64,000 bases of DNA from Topomyia yanbarensis (taxonomy: Eukaryota > Arthropoda > Insecta > Diptera > Culicidae): assembly GCF_030247195.1 (NCBI RefSeq), contig NC_080671.1, forward strand, positions 86,488,370 through 86,552,369. The letters are read 5' to 3'. The position numbers were made by a program, and so were the translations under genes. Positions 27,911 through 38,962 of this stretch are shown one piece after another (within the stretch, counting starts at the first letter, position 1; each line of letters begins with the position of its first letter). Below the pieces are notes generated by a model. The model made no database searches. It saw nothing but the letters and a program-made list of their open reading frames with translations, and was not told the origin of the DNA.

Positions 27911-28620
27911 CTGAAACTTTGTTAATAATACATACTAGACCGGCAACAATTTTGACTTTTTTTTCGGAACACTGCCAATTCCAATGGTAATTGGTAATGG
28001 TAATCATATGCAAAATATGAGCTTTTTCCGACAGCTCTAGTTCACCCACAAGAGATTTCAAATTTCTATAGTAATATATATGGAATCTCGGAAATAAAAA
28101 CTTAAATTTCAATCAAAAATTTCACAGTAACTCTGCATACCTCAAAACTTACGGTCGCTTAGCTTATTTTATAGTGAACAACTTTGCTGAAGATCGCATA
28201 TTGATTGGAGGTTCCCCTAAAATGTTATTTAACTTCGAAGACCAACCAATTTTTTTGAAATTTCCTATTCTAAGCATGTGCGAGAAAGAGAGGCAACATA
28301 TAACTTTATATGAAAATATCTTTTTACTGCAAAATCGGATCAATTTGCAGTCTTCGACAATGTTGATCCTTGCTCCTTAAGCTATATATCTGCAGATTTT
28401 GGGATGCGCAAGATAATACTGGCATTTTGTATTGAATTTATTGTTTTTATTGCCAATTTTTCATATATTTTATTGCCAATTTTTCAAATTTAAAAACTCT
28501 TGTGAGTGAAATAGAGTTTTCGGAAAAAGCTCAAATTTTACAAATGGTATGTGTTTGATTTAACAATGTTCCGAAAAAAGGTGAAAATTGTTGCCGGTCT
28601 AACATACATACTGGTATGCA
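27911..28620. repeat. Foldback with about 150-bp arms
   Basis: The left arm (27911-28071) has GACCGGCAACAATTTTGAC, TTCGGAACA and GAGCTTTTTCCGA. The right arm (28478-28620) has TCGGAAAAAGCTC, TGTTCCGAAAAAAGG and AATTGTTGCCGGTC in inverted order. The spacer of about 400 bp is AT-rich and non-coding. Confidence 0.75.
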
Positions 28621-29509
28621 TCTTAAAACCACGACATAATAAAATTCTTCAATGACGAATTTAAAGCCGGGAACAACATGGGAAACGTGTCAATTTACGT
28701 TTCCGCGTCGTCTCCTCACAATCCAACATATGACTAAGGCACCAGATTGACACTATCCAAATTTGGAAACACTACTTGCGATCACACGTACCACTTCCTA
28801 ATTTTGGATTAGCCTTAATCTTAGTCATGTTTCTGATACTGTTCTGCTTTCTCAATAACATAATCTGTTCTTTTGAGTTTTGTTTCTGAATTTGTTGCTA
28901 TCCAAATTCAAAATTATGAATTCATTGTTGATGACGTTTGATTTAATGGAATGTTAATGTCGATAACCCAAGATTCCCGGCTGAATAAAGTCAATAAAAT
29001 TAATATATTCAAAGTTCTCTGCAATTTTCAAACGTTTTGCATCAGTGGTCAGAATTCAGCATTATTTATAATTATAATTAATAATTATTTTAGAAACATC
29101 ACATCACTCACTTGTTTCTCAAACAAACTGCATAACGTTACGCTAGTTACTGTCACAACTTGCGTCACGGCGCACGTGCATTTCGCTGTGTCATATTAAA
29201 TGCAATGCGCCTTTACATATGCAAACGAAAAGACTGTTGTTACATGTGTGCTCACAAGTCTTCGTACCCGCACACAACTGTATACCACAGAAGTTAGTAG
29301 GTAAAGAACTGTAAACATGACCTTAATGCAGCTACCAGCAAAATAGAAAATGAAAAAGATAATAAGATTTTCAACGAGATAAACAAGACTGAACAAAAAC
29401 CTGATCGGTGCTAACTATTTTTTCTTATGAAAATATGTTTTAAAGCAACTTCTATGCTATAATGATAGCAACAACAAAAAAGTGCACACAAAAAATAATG
29501 AAATTTAAA
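28621..29509. other. Non-coding stretch, no gene recognised
   Basis: AT-rich sequence with short frames of no recognisable family and no repeat boundary resolved. Confidence 0.45.
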
Positions 29510-29875
29510 CGACATGTAAATCAATACGCATGCAAACATACACAGATTGAATCATAATCTTGATTGAAAATTACGTTAAAATCAATGCACTCAATTGGAG
29601 CATCAAAAAGCAGACAATTTTTCAGTTTCATTCGTGCAATATTACACGTCATTCATTTTACAGCAATATGCGTGTAAAAATACATTCAAGTGCATTGGTT
29701 TAAAGAAACCGTAATTTTCAATCCACGTGTAAAATTATAGTAAAATTCGTTGAAGAAAGCAGGAAAAGTCGTGTGGATTTTTGGTGGAACTTAGTTTTAC
29801 ATTTATATTCATGCTCCAAATATGTGCATGAAAATAAATTTAAAATTACAAAATATTTTTTTTCTGTGTGTGATT
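29510..29875 (+). repeat. Dispersed repeat R2, copy 1 (uninterrupted)
   Basis: It shares a long run of landmarks with 58735-59300: CTTGATTGAAAATTACGTT, GAGCATCAAAAAGCA, TTTTACAGCAATAT, TGCATTGGT, CAATCCACGTGTAAAATT, TTGAAGAAAGCA and GGTGGAACTTAGTTTTACAT. This copy continues through the point (after ACATTTA) where the other copy is interrupted by a MITE, so it shows the pre-insertion state. Non-coding. Confidence 0.75.
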
Positions 29876-30768
29876 TTCTAAAGAAATGCAATTTAGTCAT
29901 AACAATTAAGATTTTTGGTTCACACCCTTAAAACCATAATGCAATAATTGCATTAATTATTCGTAGGTATCCAATGGACACATCAAAAACAACGCGACCA
30001 TATACGTACTAATACGTGGCTGACTGTATTCGTTCACTGCACTGTTGCCTATGAAAAGGCGAATAAATACTTAGAAATTAAATTGCAGAATGAGTGTCAC
30101 GTGCAGTTTCCTTACCGAACGATGACAATACATGATGGAATAGGGATCAGATTTGATATTAAACAAATTTCCTTGTTCCAAGAAAAAATACTAGGCGCTG
30201 TAATAATTACAGTAAGAACTCAAATGGCACTAATTCGGCGCCGGAAGTCGTTCATCCAAAATCATTTTATTCAAAAGAGTAGTAAGCTTGTCATCATTAC
30301 ATTTTTGTTTAATTTTTCAGATACTGCTACAACGGATTAACACTAATACCATCAAATTTTAGCTTTTTTTCAATTGGGATATTTTTTAATGACTGAGTTG
30401 AACTCTGGAGACACTTTGACCCGGGGATTTCAATTGTCCTGATGTTGAACTTCACGAGAAATACGAGCATACACTGCCCGGACAGAATTTTACAATAGCA
30501 TTTACCCTACAAACAATCATAAAACAATAGATATTATTGATTACTGTTTCAACATTGTTAGACGCAGAGTTCTCACAGTAGATTTTCAATAAAGTTTTAT
30601 GTAGCAATCAATTTTACTGATCAGCAAAAAACTGATACAGTAAATTCACATTAAAGTATGGAAAAAATCAATTCCTTGAATGTTAAGATACATAACCACC
30701 TCCCTTTTTGACTGTAAATGTCGATTTTACTTTGGAGTTGCGTGTAAAAACGTTAAACTTTCTTTTTG
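29876..30768. other. Non-coding stretch
   Basis: AT-rich sequence. An 85-codon frame at 30083-30340 has no recognisable domain and is not called. Confidence 0.45.
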
Positions 30769-33082
30769 TAGGGTGACCGTCCTGGTTTCCCAGGACATGT
30801 CCTGGTTTTTCACTGACTGTCCTGGTGCCTTGGGAAGTCAAGGAAAACGCTTGATTTGTCCTCGTTTTTGCCCTGTAAGCCTAAAATATTTTTCTTTACT
30901 AAGTCTTCGCTTTATTTTCTCTGGTTCAGATCGCTGTTATGACCGATCGCAACCATAATTGCAACGTAAATTCACCCTCAAGCAAAATACGACGAACGAA
31001 ATTTTAAATACTCGAATCCCTTAATTGTACCATCCGATGTCTTTTTTAATCTCTCAACTTTCTTGAGTGGAAGTGAAAAACATGAGGCGTTCGTACATAA
31101 CATGTGAATGACCTGTACTACCGTGATAAGCATAACAGTTCCATATGTATAGAAAATCGATAGTAAATTGGACTCTTATGCGTATCACGGCAGTGTGATC
31201 CGTTTTCAAGGAAATTTGGCAACCGCACAGAAGAGTAACTGGGGTCGAATCCTGGCCAAAACTATTTATTGCGGCTATTGCTGTTATTATGCCTTAATAT
31301 GAACTACAAATAGAAAATAACTGGTTTTTGGGACTATTTGGCATCTATCCACCTACCAGTGCAGGGGTCAATTTTCTTGATCCTTCCAAATACTAGTATT
31401 TTCGAGATGATCTTTGTGAATACATTTGTTTTTCCCGCTGCATGAACAGTTGGTCAGTGGAAAAGGAAGAAGAAAAGGGATACCTATGCACATATTCATA
31501 AAGATTCATTTTACCATATATAGTATTTGACCCTACAGCATTTTGGCGAACCACAAATTAGTAAAAATATCAATATATTCAAATCGTTTGGAATTTGTGG
31601 ATCGGAAGAGATCGGAAGAAATTGTAAGTTTTTTGGATAGCCGGAATCTTGTTTTGTAATGTTGTTTCAGCAACTTTGCCGTATAATGTAACTTTTTTAT
31701 CATTCAAATTTGGAATAAATTGTTCAAAAAAGGTATTTTTAAAGCTGGTCCAATACATAGCAACACTACTATTTTCGGTTATTTTTAAGCTGAGGTTATA
31801 CAAATAGTTGTGTTCAATTACGTTTGTTATAATATTGTCTTATTTAATACAGTCATCATCATTTGAAAGCGATTTTGCTGGATATATAATTAAAAAAAAT
31901 GATTAAAAACCCTTAAAATATCATCATTTTGTATCCATGCAAAAATTCTTTAGCAATTTTTGGAATACTCTTTATTTTGCCACAATATGCAGTATGCTTT
32001 TAGGTATCTAAAAGAAATTTAACTAAATAAAAAATCGAATTTTTTTTTTGTTATTGGCCAAGAATTTGTTCTAGTTACTACTCTGTGTAGCCGAACAAAT
32101 CGAAATGGTTCCAGTTGTGGACCAATTTCTGGCCGATGAAACAATGATAACTAGAGTTTCTTCCCGGCTTAAATTGCCTTTCAATCCAGGATCCAAAGAA
32201 TTCCTTTTGGCGCCTCTGAGAATACAAATAGAAGACGTTCTGGTGACTTTGCTTTTACTTGGGTTCTCTTTCCAGTGGCATTTTTTCGTCTTACTGGAAA
32301 TCCGCGAACATTTTTCCAATTCATGAAAAGGGAAATGACGAAACATCAATAGCTATAGTGCGATAATTTCATTGAGTGCTTTCTCTAGCTGGTGATTATG
32401 GAACCACTTCAAGGTCAATGTTAGTAGTACCTAATCCACGATTGACATGGTTTCACTGGACGCTGAACAGCGACTATCCTGCCGAGTCTAGCATCCTACA
32501 TAACAGGGAGTATGGAAGGTCGCGCTCAAACTGATGTTGTTTACACCTACGAATCCGCTATTTTTCATATAAAAATTGAGAAACTTTAGGAATTTCTAAT
32601 CAATGGTAGTTTTTGCAGCTGTTTCGATCATAGTTTTCAGATCGAGAGATAATGATTGTCATTGGAGATTGCCAGCTACTTAACTTAAAATCAAGAATGG
32701 TGTAGGGAAGTTACTTTGGACCGTTGATGTTTCTACTTTACTTCAATGACCCCTCGCCGGTGCTGCACCGATGATTTCAGAACATTTCGTATCATCCGCT
32801 AAATTGATGATAGCCGATGTATCCAACATGTTACATTTGCTGATGGTAATGTAACAAGAACTGCGTGTGTTTAAATCCGAAAAAATAGCTCGGCGATCGA
32901 ATTCTCATGCAAGACTTTTTGGCTGAGCTATGCCTGTAAGACCCCAGAACTGTTTTACTGCCGAATAGAACGTTTTAGCTGCCGAACACGCGGGGAGAAG
33001 ACACAATCGATTAAGAGGTGATGGAGGGTGGTAGTCCCTTTTGGACTGTCCTGGTTTTCACTCGCTTGATATGGTCACCCTA
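30769..33082. mobile_element. 2.3-kb element with TAGGGTGACC inverted ends
   Basis: It starts TAGGGTGACCGTCCTGG and ends TATGGTCACCCTA, with further subterminal pairing through CCAGGAC/GTCCTGG words, including a local CCCAGGACATGTCCTGG. Flanks are CTTTTTG (left) and GTTTTTG (right), a possible 7-bp target duplication with one mismatch. No transposase is evident. The element contains the R4 repeat copy at 31225-31993, which may be a nested insertion. The superfamily is not assigned. Confidence 0.6.
31225..31993 (-). repeat. Dispersed repeat R4, copy 1
   Basis: About 770 bp matching 50651-51436 in inverted orientation. Shared landmarks include AACTGGGGTCGAATC, GGCATCTATCCACCTACCAG, AATACTAGTA, GATCTTTGTGAATACATTTG, GATCGGAAGA and ATAATATTGTCTTATTTAAT. 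A minus-strand frame (31803-31579) has relatives in copy 2 (FEQFIP, QNKIPAIQK and FRSLPIHKFQ against FEHFIP, QNKISAIQK and FRSCPIHQSQ), but copy 2 is frameshifted. Confidence 0.8.
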
Positions 33083-34214
33083 GTTTTTGTATTGTCGTAT
33101 AATACTAGAAGTTACTGTAAATTACTGTGAAATTACTGTACTGTCACAGTCCAGGCGATTGTTCCATGACGTTTAGGAACTCTTTTGTTTTAGGGTTTGC
33201 CAACGGGCGATAAAATTTGTTTCTAGTTCGTAACAATCGATTTTGCAACTGCACGGAAAACTTCCTTGATTTTTTTTCCTAATGCCAGGTCCAGTATTTT
33301 AACGCGTAATTGGAAATGGAAAATTGAGATAGGGTTCTTATAGCCAGCGAATTGTTTTGTTCGGAGTTCTCGTTTCGAAAATACGAATTAATGAGTCTTA
33401 TACAAACCAGTACCATGAAAAAATGTTTCAGAATAAGTATTTAAATTCTCGGAAAAGCAAGTGATCATCCAAAGTGGTTTGTTTGATTCACCGTGTTCAA
33501 CCTGGTAATTTTTTTTAGGGGATTTGAATAGTATCCCGTTCGGTAATCAATTCAATATCGGCAAATCTCAGCCGATAAAAGTTAAATAACACTGAATAGT
33601 TCAGTAATTAAATTTGGCAAATGATCAGTAAATGTAACTGGATTTTTTTAGCATAATGCAGAAAACTTGTACACAAAATAATTGTCCTACGTCAGCACTC
33701 CGGTAATGTCCTGGACATCACCTACCCCTTTGACATATAAAAATTCTTTTGAGTCATGAAGATTGTTGTAGCACAAGTTTAATTTTTTTTTAAATATTTT
33801 TTTTCATTCGCGTTGATCATGAAAAAAACCTTTGTATGGAACGTAAAACGGCCTAAGACTGGTGAAAATCTTCTGCTTGAGTGAAACGAAAACTCGAATC
33901 GATTGCCCCAATTATCGCACTACCATTTGAGCCAATACGTTGAACAAAGATGGATGTTGCTCTAACCAACAGCATCGTTCGAAGTATCATGTGTGTTTCA
34001 ATTTTTCAGTAGAAGTCATGGATTCAAAAAAGAACAGTTGATCTCGGTGATGCCTCGAGTATAATATCACAAAGAACAGACGTCCATCTTCAGTATTCAA
34101 CTTGTGTAAAATCTCTAACGGTTTCGAAGGTAGTTGGGATATCCAAACTAGGTGCGCTACTGTCGTCATGTTTTTTTGTGGCTGAATTCGACAGAATTGA
34201 CAGCGATTTTTCCT
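33083..34214. repeat. Repeat-rich non-coding stretch
   Basis: It contains CCAGTATTTTAACGCGTAAT (near 33293), shared with about 55273. GTTCGGTAATCAATTCA (near 33539) is shared with about 58318. A block at 33858-33985 (GGTGAAAATCTTCTG, CCCCAATTATCGCA, GCTCTAACCAA) recurs at 52803-52935 in the same orientation. No gene is seen. Confidence 0.55.
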
Positions 34215-34380
34215 CTACCTAGTCAAACTAGTCCGGAACCGGTTCGGACTTCCAGCATGAATTCCACCTCAAATGCATCAACCGATAGTCGGAATCGGTT
34301 GTTTTCTTTGAGCAAGATTCCATACTGAATCCATTCAGGATTTCGAACCGGTTCCGGAATGGATTTGACGGATAGTTGGG
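34215..34380. repeat. Foldback related to the palindrome at 47.3 kb
   Basis: The ends are GTCCGGAACCGGTTCGGA and TCGAACCGGTTCCGGA. The interior has CAAATGCATCAACCGAT, GAATCGGTTGTT and ACTGAATCCATTCAGGATT, the same order of words as at 47270-47418. The arms are far more eroded here. Confidence 0.7.
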
Positions 34381-35189
34381 ATAGGTTGGTGTGGCGGCGC
34401 TAGTGTTTATCGTATATTAATTCAAATGTTTACACACGTTTTTTAAATATTTTTGTTCTATCGTGGATGTCTGTTTTCTGTGATAATATGATAATGAACT
34501 ATATGAAATATATACTATAGGAAGATTATATGATTGTATGTGTAATCATATAGGGGAAACCGAGGAGGGTTGAAATAGTTTTAATTAGATAAATCAACAA
34601 AAACTGTCATTCGATGATTGCTTAATTTTAAATTTCTTACTTCTGTTTATGCTTTATTAAATTACGTCAGAATAAATAGTACAAAGCAATAACAAAGCAT
34701 TAATATATTGATTTTTACAACAGTGTTCTCTTTGTCTCAACTCTCCTCCTACAGAGGTAAGTTGAAATAGCAACCAATGTGAGTTGAGAAAAGTAACCAA
34801 TTATTTTAAATATTATCAAAACGTTCTCTAAAGCAACAAATGTTACAATTGTGTCATTTTTATTCGCTCATACTAAGAAAATTCCTTAAAAGGACATGCA
34901 TTCTTATCATTATTTTTCAGTGTAGATATATAAATTGAATTGTTTTGAAAATTATTGTTAGATTTTTGCCACAAATGCAGGAATTTCTGCACTGATCCTA
35001 ACAGTAATATTAGTAAGATGCTTTACCTAACCACTGTAGAATCAATAAATTTAGTAGCCATTTTTATTGATTTGGTTATGTATTATTTTTCAACCACTTC
35101 CGCTAGGATATTCTGCATTAATTAAAATAGTTGATATGACGAGTGATACTATTAGAGATATTATTAGAGATGGTCGGGTTTCATTTTTT
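34381..35189. other. Non-coding AT-rich stretch
   Basis: It begins with a possible element end, ATAGGGGAAACCGAGGAGGG, near 34550, related to the other TAGGGGA-type ends of the window. No gene is seen. Confidence 0.45.
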
Positions 35190-35445
35190 TTCGAACCCGA
35201 ACCCGAGAGCTTGAAAATTGAAAACCCCGAACCCGACCCGAGCCCGAAATTATAAAATTTGAAAAACCCGAACCCGACCCGAGCCCGAAAATTTTAAAAT
35301 TGAAAAACCCGGACCCGACTCGTACCCGAGAATGAAAATTTTGTAAAACCCGAACCCGACCCGACCCGGAGAATTTTAAAATTTGAAAACCCGAACCCGA
35401 CCCGAAAATTTAAAATTTGAGAAACCCGATCCGAACCCAACTTGC
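35190..35445 (+). repeat. 41-bp minisatellite
   Basis: GAACCCGACCCGAGCCCGAA, followed by an AATTTTAAAATTTGAAAA-type spacer, repeats with starts at 35229, 35270, 35311, 35352 and 35393, exactly 41 bp apart. Partial units flank at 35193 and 35429. The pattern alternates a CCCGA-rich block and an AT-rich block. The frames across it (Pro/Glu/Asp-rich or Gly/Arg/Val-rich) are not genes. Confidence 0.9.
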
Positions 35446-35749
35446 TAGTACGGAGAATCAACCAAAGATCTCGAAGATTTCTAATTTTAGGCACCCGAGC
35501 TGGACCCAAGGCTTATCTAAGAGTAGTAGAATCATTCGAATCACCATACGCATTAAGCTATATCTGTCTATGGCAAAACGAATCACTGGCGAGTAGAATT
35601 CGCATTTATATTGACTATTATTGAACATCGAATTTGTAATGTTCTGAGAAACTATTAAATCGTCGATATCTTAATCGGAAATCAGGATAAATCGGTGGCT
35701 AACTCAAGGGGAAACAAAAGGCTTAATGGTTAGATTTATAAACAACCTC

Positions 35750-35835
35750 ATTTATCCAAACTATGATTCATTAGCTGGTTTTGTTCAATAGAATAGTGGA
35801 AATGTCTATTACATTCTTATTTCACTTAGCACGTA
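35750..35835 (+). repeat. Fragment of the 3.3-kb family terminus
   Basis: ATCCAAACTATGATTCATTAGCTGG, in two parts, and AGTGGAAATGTCTATTACATTCTTAT follow the order seen just inside the left terminus near 3317-3385. The outermost CCTGTTTTAATCC part is missing. Confidence 0.6.
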
Positions 35836-35880
35836 CCCCACGACTACCACGAAAGTAGACGCAGACTCACTTTAAAAGTA

Positions 35881-36425
35881 TAGGGGAGACCGGGGTTAGT
35901 TTGCGGTATTTTCAGTTTCCATTTTTACCGCTTTGATGTAGATAGATCTTGCAAAATAGAACATGCGGCTGTAGCCAACATCCCTGAATTTTATCAAAGT
36001 GTTTGCATTGTCTTTGCTTTTATAGACAAAAATGTGTGACGCGGAAATCCCGCCACATTACCCCGGCCCCGGGGTAAGTTGGCGATATGTATGACTACAC
36101 CAGAAAATGGAGATTCAATTATATCAAAGGTTCGTGATGAATGTATTTCAATAAAATTGTATACAATTAACCGACAATTGCCAATATATTTCAGTCTAAA
36201 TACCCCAGCATTTTACTTTGACGCGTATTGCATATTCAAAACGTTATAGAAATAAAAAACGCCGAAGTAAATATCCCTTGCATTGACGAGATACACAAAG
36301 TTTTACTTTGGAGTGAATTCCAAAAATAAAAATATTCGACGACTATATTTGCACTGTAAATAGTAGCGCCAACTTGCCCCGCGTGCGTCACCGCCAACTT
36401 ACTTCAACCGCATATTTTATAAAAA
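35881..36425 (+). repeat. Dispersed repeat beginning TAGGGGAGACCGGGGTTAG
   Basis: It starts with TAGGGGAGACCGGGGTTAG and carries GCGGTATTTTCAGTTTCCAT and TACCGCTTTGATGTA. Similar text restarts at 63939, where the window ends. The stretch has a (near 36055-36080) CCCGCCACATTACCCCGGCC block and later CGCCAACTTGCCCCGCG. No protein is encoded; the right limit is uncertain. Confidence 0.55.
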
Positions 36426-36632
36426 AAACTATTAAAAAACTAACTTTAATTCATGGATAGATTTAATATCTATACGGATACTGAAAGCTCTTTTTACGTA
36501 CTATCGAAAAATAAAATCAATTGGGAAATAGATTTAAAATCACCCTAAATAACAAAGCGTTTTAAATTTTAAAAAAAATACTTGGTATGCTCGAAAACAC
36601 AATATCGCCCACAACTTTTACAAAACAAAATG

Positions 36633-38962
36633 TTTTTACCTTTCTCATATAAAGAAAGGCTATGCCATCACTCCAAAAATCGATTATTTAACCGAGGCCC
36701 GGAGGGCCGTGTGTAATATCTCATTCGATTCAGCTCGTTGCGATCGCAAAACGTCTGTGTGGGTATGTATTTGTGTGTCAAAAAAAAGTCACTCAATTTT
36801 CTCAGCGATGGTTGAACCGATTTTCACAAACTCAGTTTCAAATTAACGGTATAACGCTCGCATAAGACGCTATTGAATTTTTAGTTGATCGTACTTCTAG
36901 TTCCGGAGTTACGGGTTGAATAGTGTGGTCACACAGCAAATTCCCATATAAACTGGTAACCCTATGATATTCGAATGATGTAATACATATTCAAATATGT
37001 TCAACATTACTTAGATTGGCGGGTCTAGATCACTAATGACCAAATATAGTAGTTTTGACCACATTAGTCACCTATGACGGATCTTGATGCCCCCTGGGAA
37101 CTCGCCAAGTTCCCGAGCTAATGCCACACCTATTTTCCAGCAAATCCTTAACCGATGTTTACAAACATGATTTCAAATGAAAGATATAATACTCCCATTG
37201 ACTGCTATTGAATTTCATTCAGTTCTGACTTTTGGTTTGGGAGTTACAGGTTGGTTATTGCGGTCTCATAGGAATTTCTCATAAAAACCGGTACAATCGT
37301 AATACCTCATAGGTTTAAAATCTATTGAAACGAACATCAAATTACTTCGATTCGCAGGCCTATATTACTGATGGCGAATCAAAAATTATTGGAATGTATT
37401 GTCCACTATCAATAATTCCGGAAGTCCCGGGGTTCCGGGCAAATTTCAGATCTAAAACCACTTCGATGACGACTGAACCAAATTTCACTAACCTAGTCTC
37501 AAATGGAAGGTATAATACGAAGTTCGGTGTTGAACCCTCCATCTACCCCTCCACCTCTTACCTCTCAACCCCCCCCCCCCCCTGTCTTACCCACACCCTC
37601 TCAGACCAACCTCCCACATGCATCCCCTTCATCCACCCCGTATACTAAAATAAGTTAGATGAAGTTAACATGAAGATAACATTGAACTCATGCTTATCAA
37701 GCTATATAAATATTATATTTTTGTATGTTTCAAGTGTATCAGTATCGACATGTTGCTTAACAGGTTCGTGACAGTCGTGCACTTATTCTCATCAAGTGTA
37801 ATAAGAATGAAATAGACATTTCCACAATGTTATATTGAACCTAACCAGCCATTAAATCATAGTTTGGATAAATGGCTCCCCTAATATTTAATTAACTTAG
37901 TCAACATGAGTTCATGTGTTCTTCATGTGATTATATTGGTTGAAAGGGTATGGAAGCGGAGCGGGTGGGGGAACGGGGTGGATGAAGGAAATGTGGATGT
38001 GAGGGTGGTCCAAAGGAAGAGGAGTGATGAAGGAGCGAGGTGTGAGGGCAAGGATGGGGAGGGAGGGGTGCTAAGTAGCGACGCTATACTCAACCGCAAA
38101 TGTTGCGTTTCATTTGAGACTTGGTTTAAGAACATCGGTTCAGTCGTCACCGAAGAACCGATGTCACTTAAATTGTGGAATATGGCCGGAATCCGTGACT
38201 TCCGGAATCGTCGATAGTGGACAATAAATCTAATTAATGTTTGATTGGCAATCAGTGATCTAGGCGTGCGAATCGAAGTAATTTGGTGACCATTTCAATA
38301 GTTTTTAGCCTCTGCGGTGTTACGATTGTACCGATTTATATGGGAAATTCCAGTGTAACGTTACTAACCAACTCCGGAACCAAGAGTCAGAACCGAATGA
38401 AATTCAGCAGCAGTCAATGGCATTACTCAATGGAAATCAAGTTTGTAAAAATCGGTAGAGAATTCGCTGGGTAATAGGTGTGATATTTGCTTAGGAACTT
38501 GGCGAGTTCCCCGGAGGCATCATGAACCGTCATAGGTGGCCAATGTGGTCAAAGCTGCTTTGATTTATCGTTAGTGATCCAGACCCGCAAACTAGACTAA
38601 TGTTGAACCCATTTTAATATGTTTTACGTCATTTGGCCATCATGGTTGTACCAGTTTATATGGGAATTTGCAGTGTGACCGCATTCTTCAATCTGTAACT
38701 CCGGAACCGGAAGTGGGATGAACTAAAAATTCAATAGCAGTTTATGGGAGCGTTATACCTTTCAGATGAAACTAAGTTTGTGAAAATCGGTTCAGTCATC
38801 TCTGAGAAAATTGTGCGAGTTTAAATGACACACACACATACACACAGACGATCTCGACGAACTGAATCGAATGGTATATGACACTCGGCCCTCCGGGCCT
38901 CGGTTTAAAAGTAGATTTTTTCAGTGATTGCATAGCCTTTCTTTATATGAGAAAGGCAAAAA
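36633..38962. repeat. Second palindrome of the 3.3-10.9 kb family
   Basis: It starts TTTTTACCTTTCTCATATAA and ends TTATATGAGAAAGGCAAAAA. The arms (about 36633-37670 and 37900-38962) carry the same GGCCCGGAGGGCC block, ACCGATTTT, GACTT(T/C)GG and TCAAATGAAAG landmarks in inverted order. They meet at a C-rich/G-rich segment (37569-37582 C14 on the left; GGGTGGGGGAACGGGG on the right). The centre (about 37670-37900) has AATGTTATATTGAAC and CATTAAATCATAGTTTGGA, words found next to the outer terminus near 10770-10815. No protein is encoded. Confidence 0.85.
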
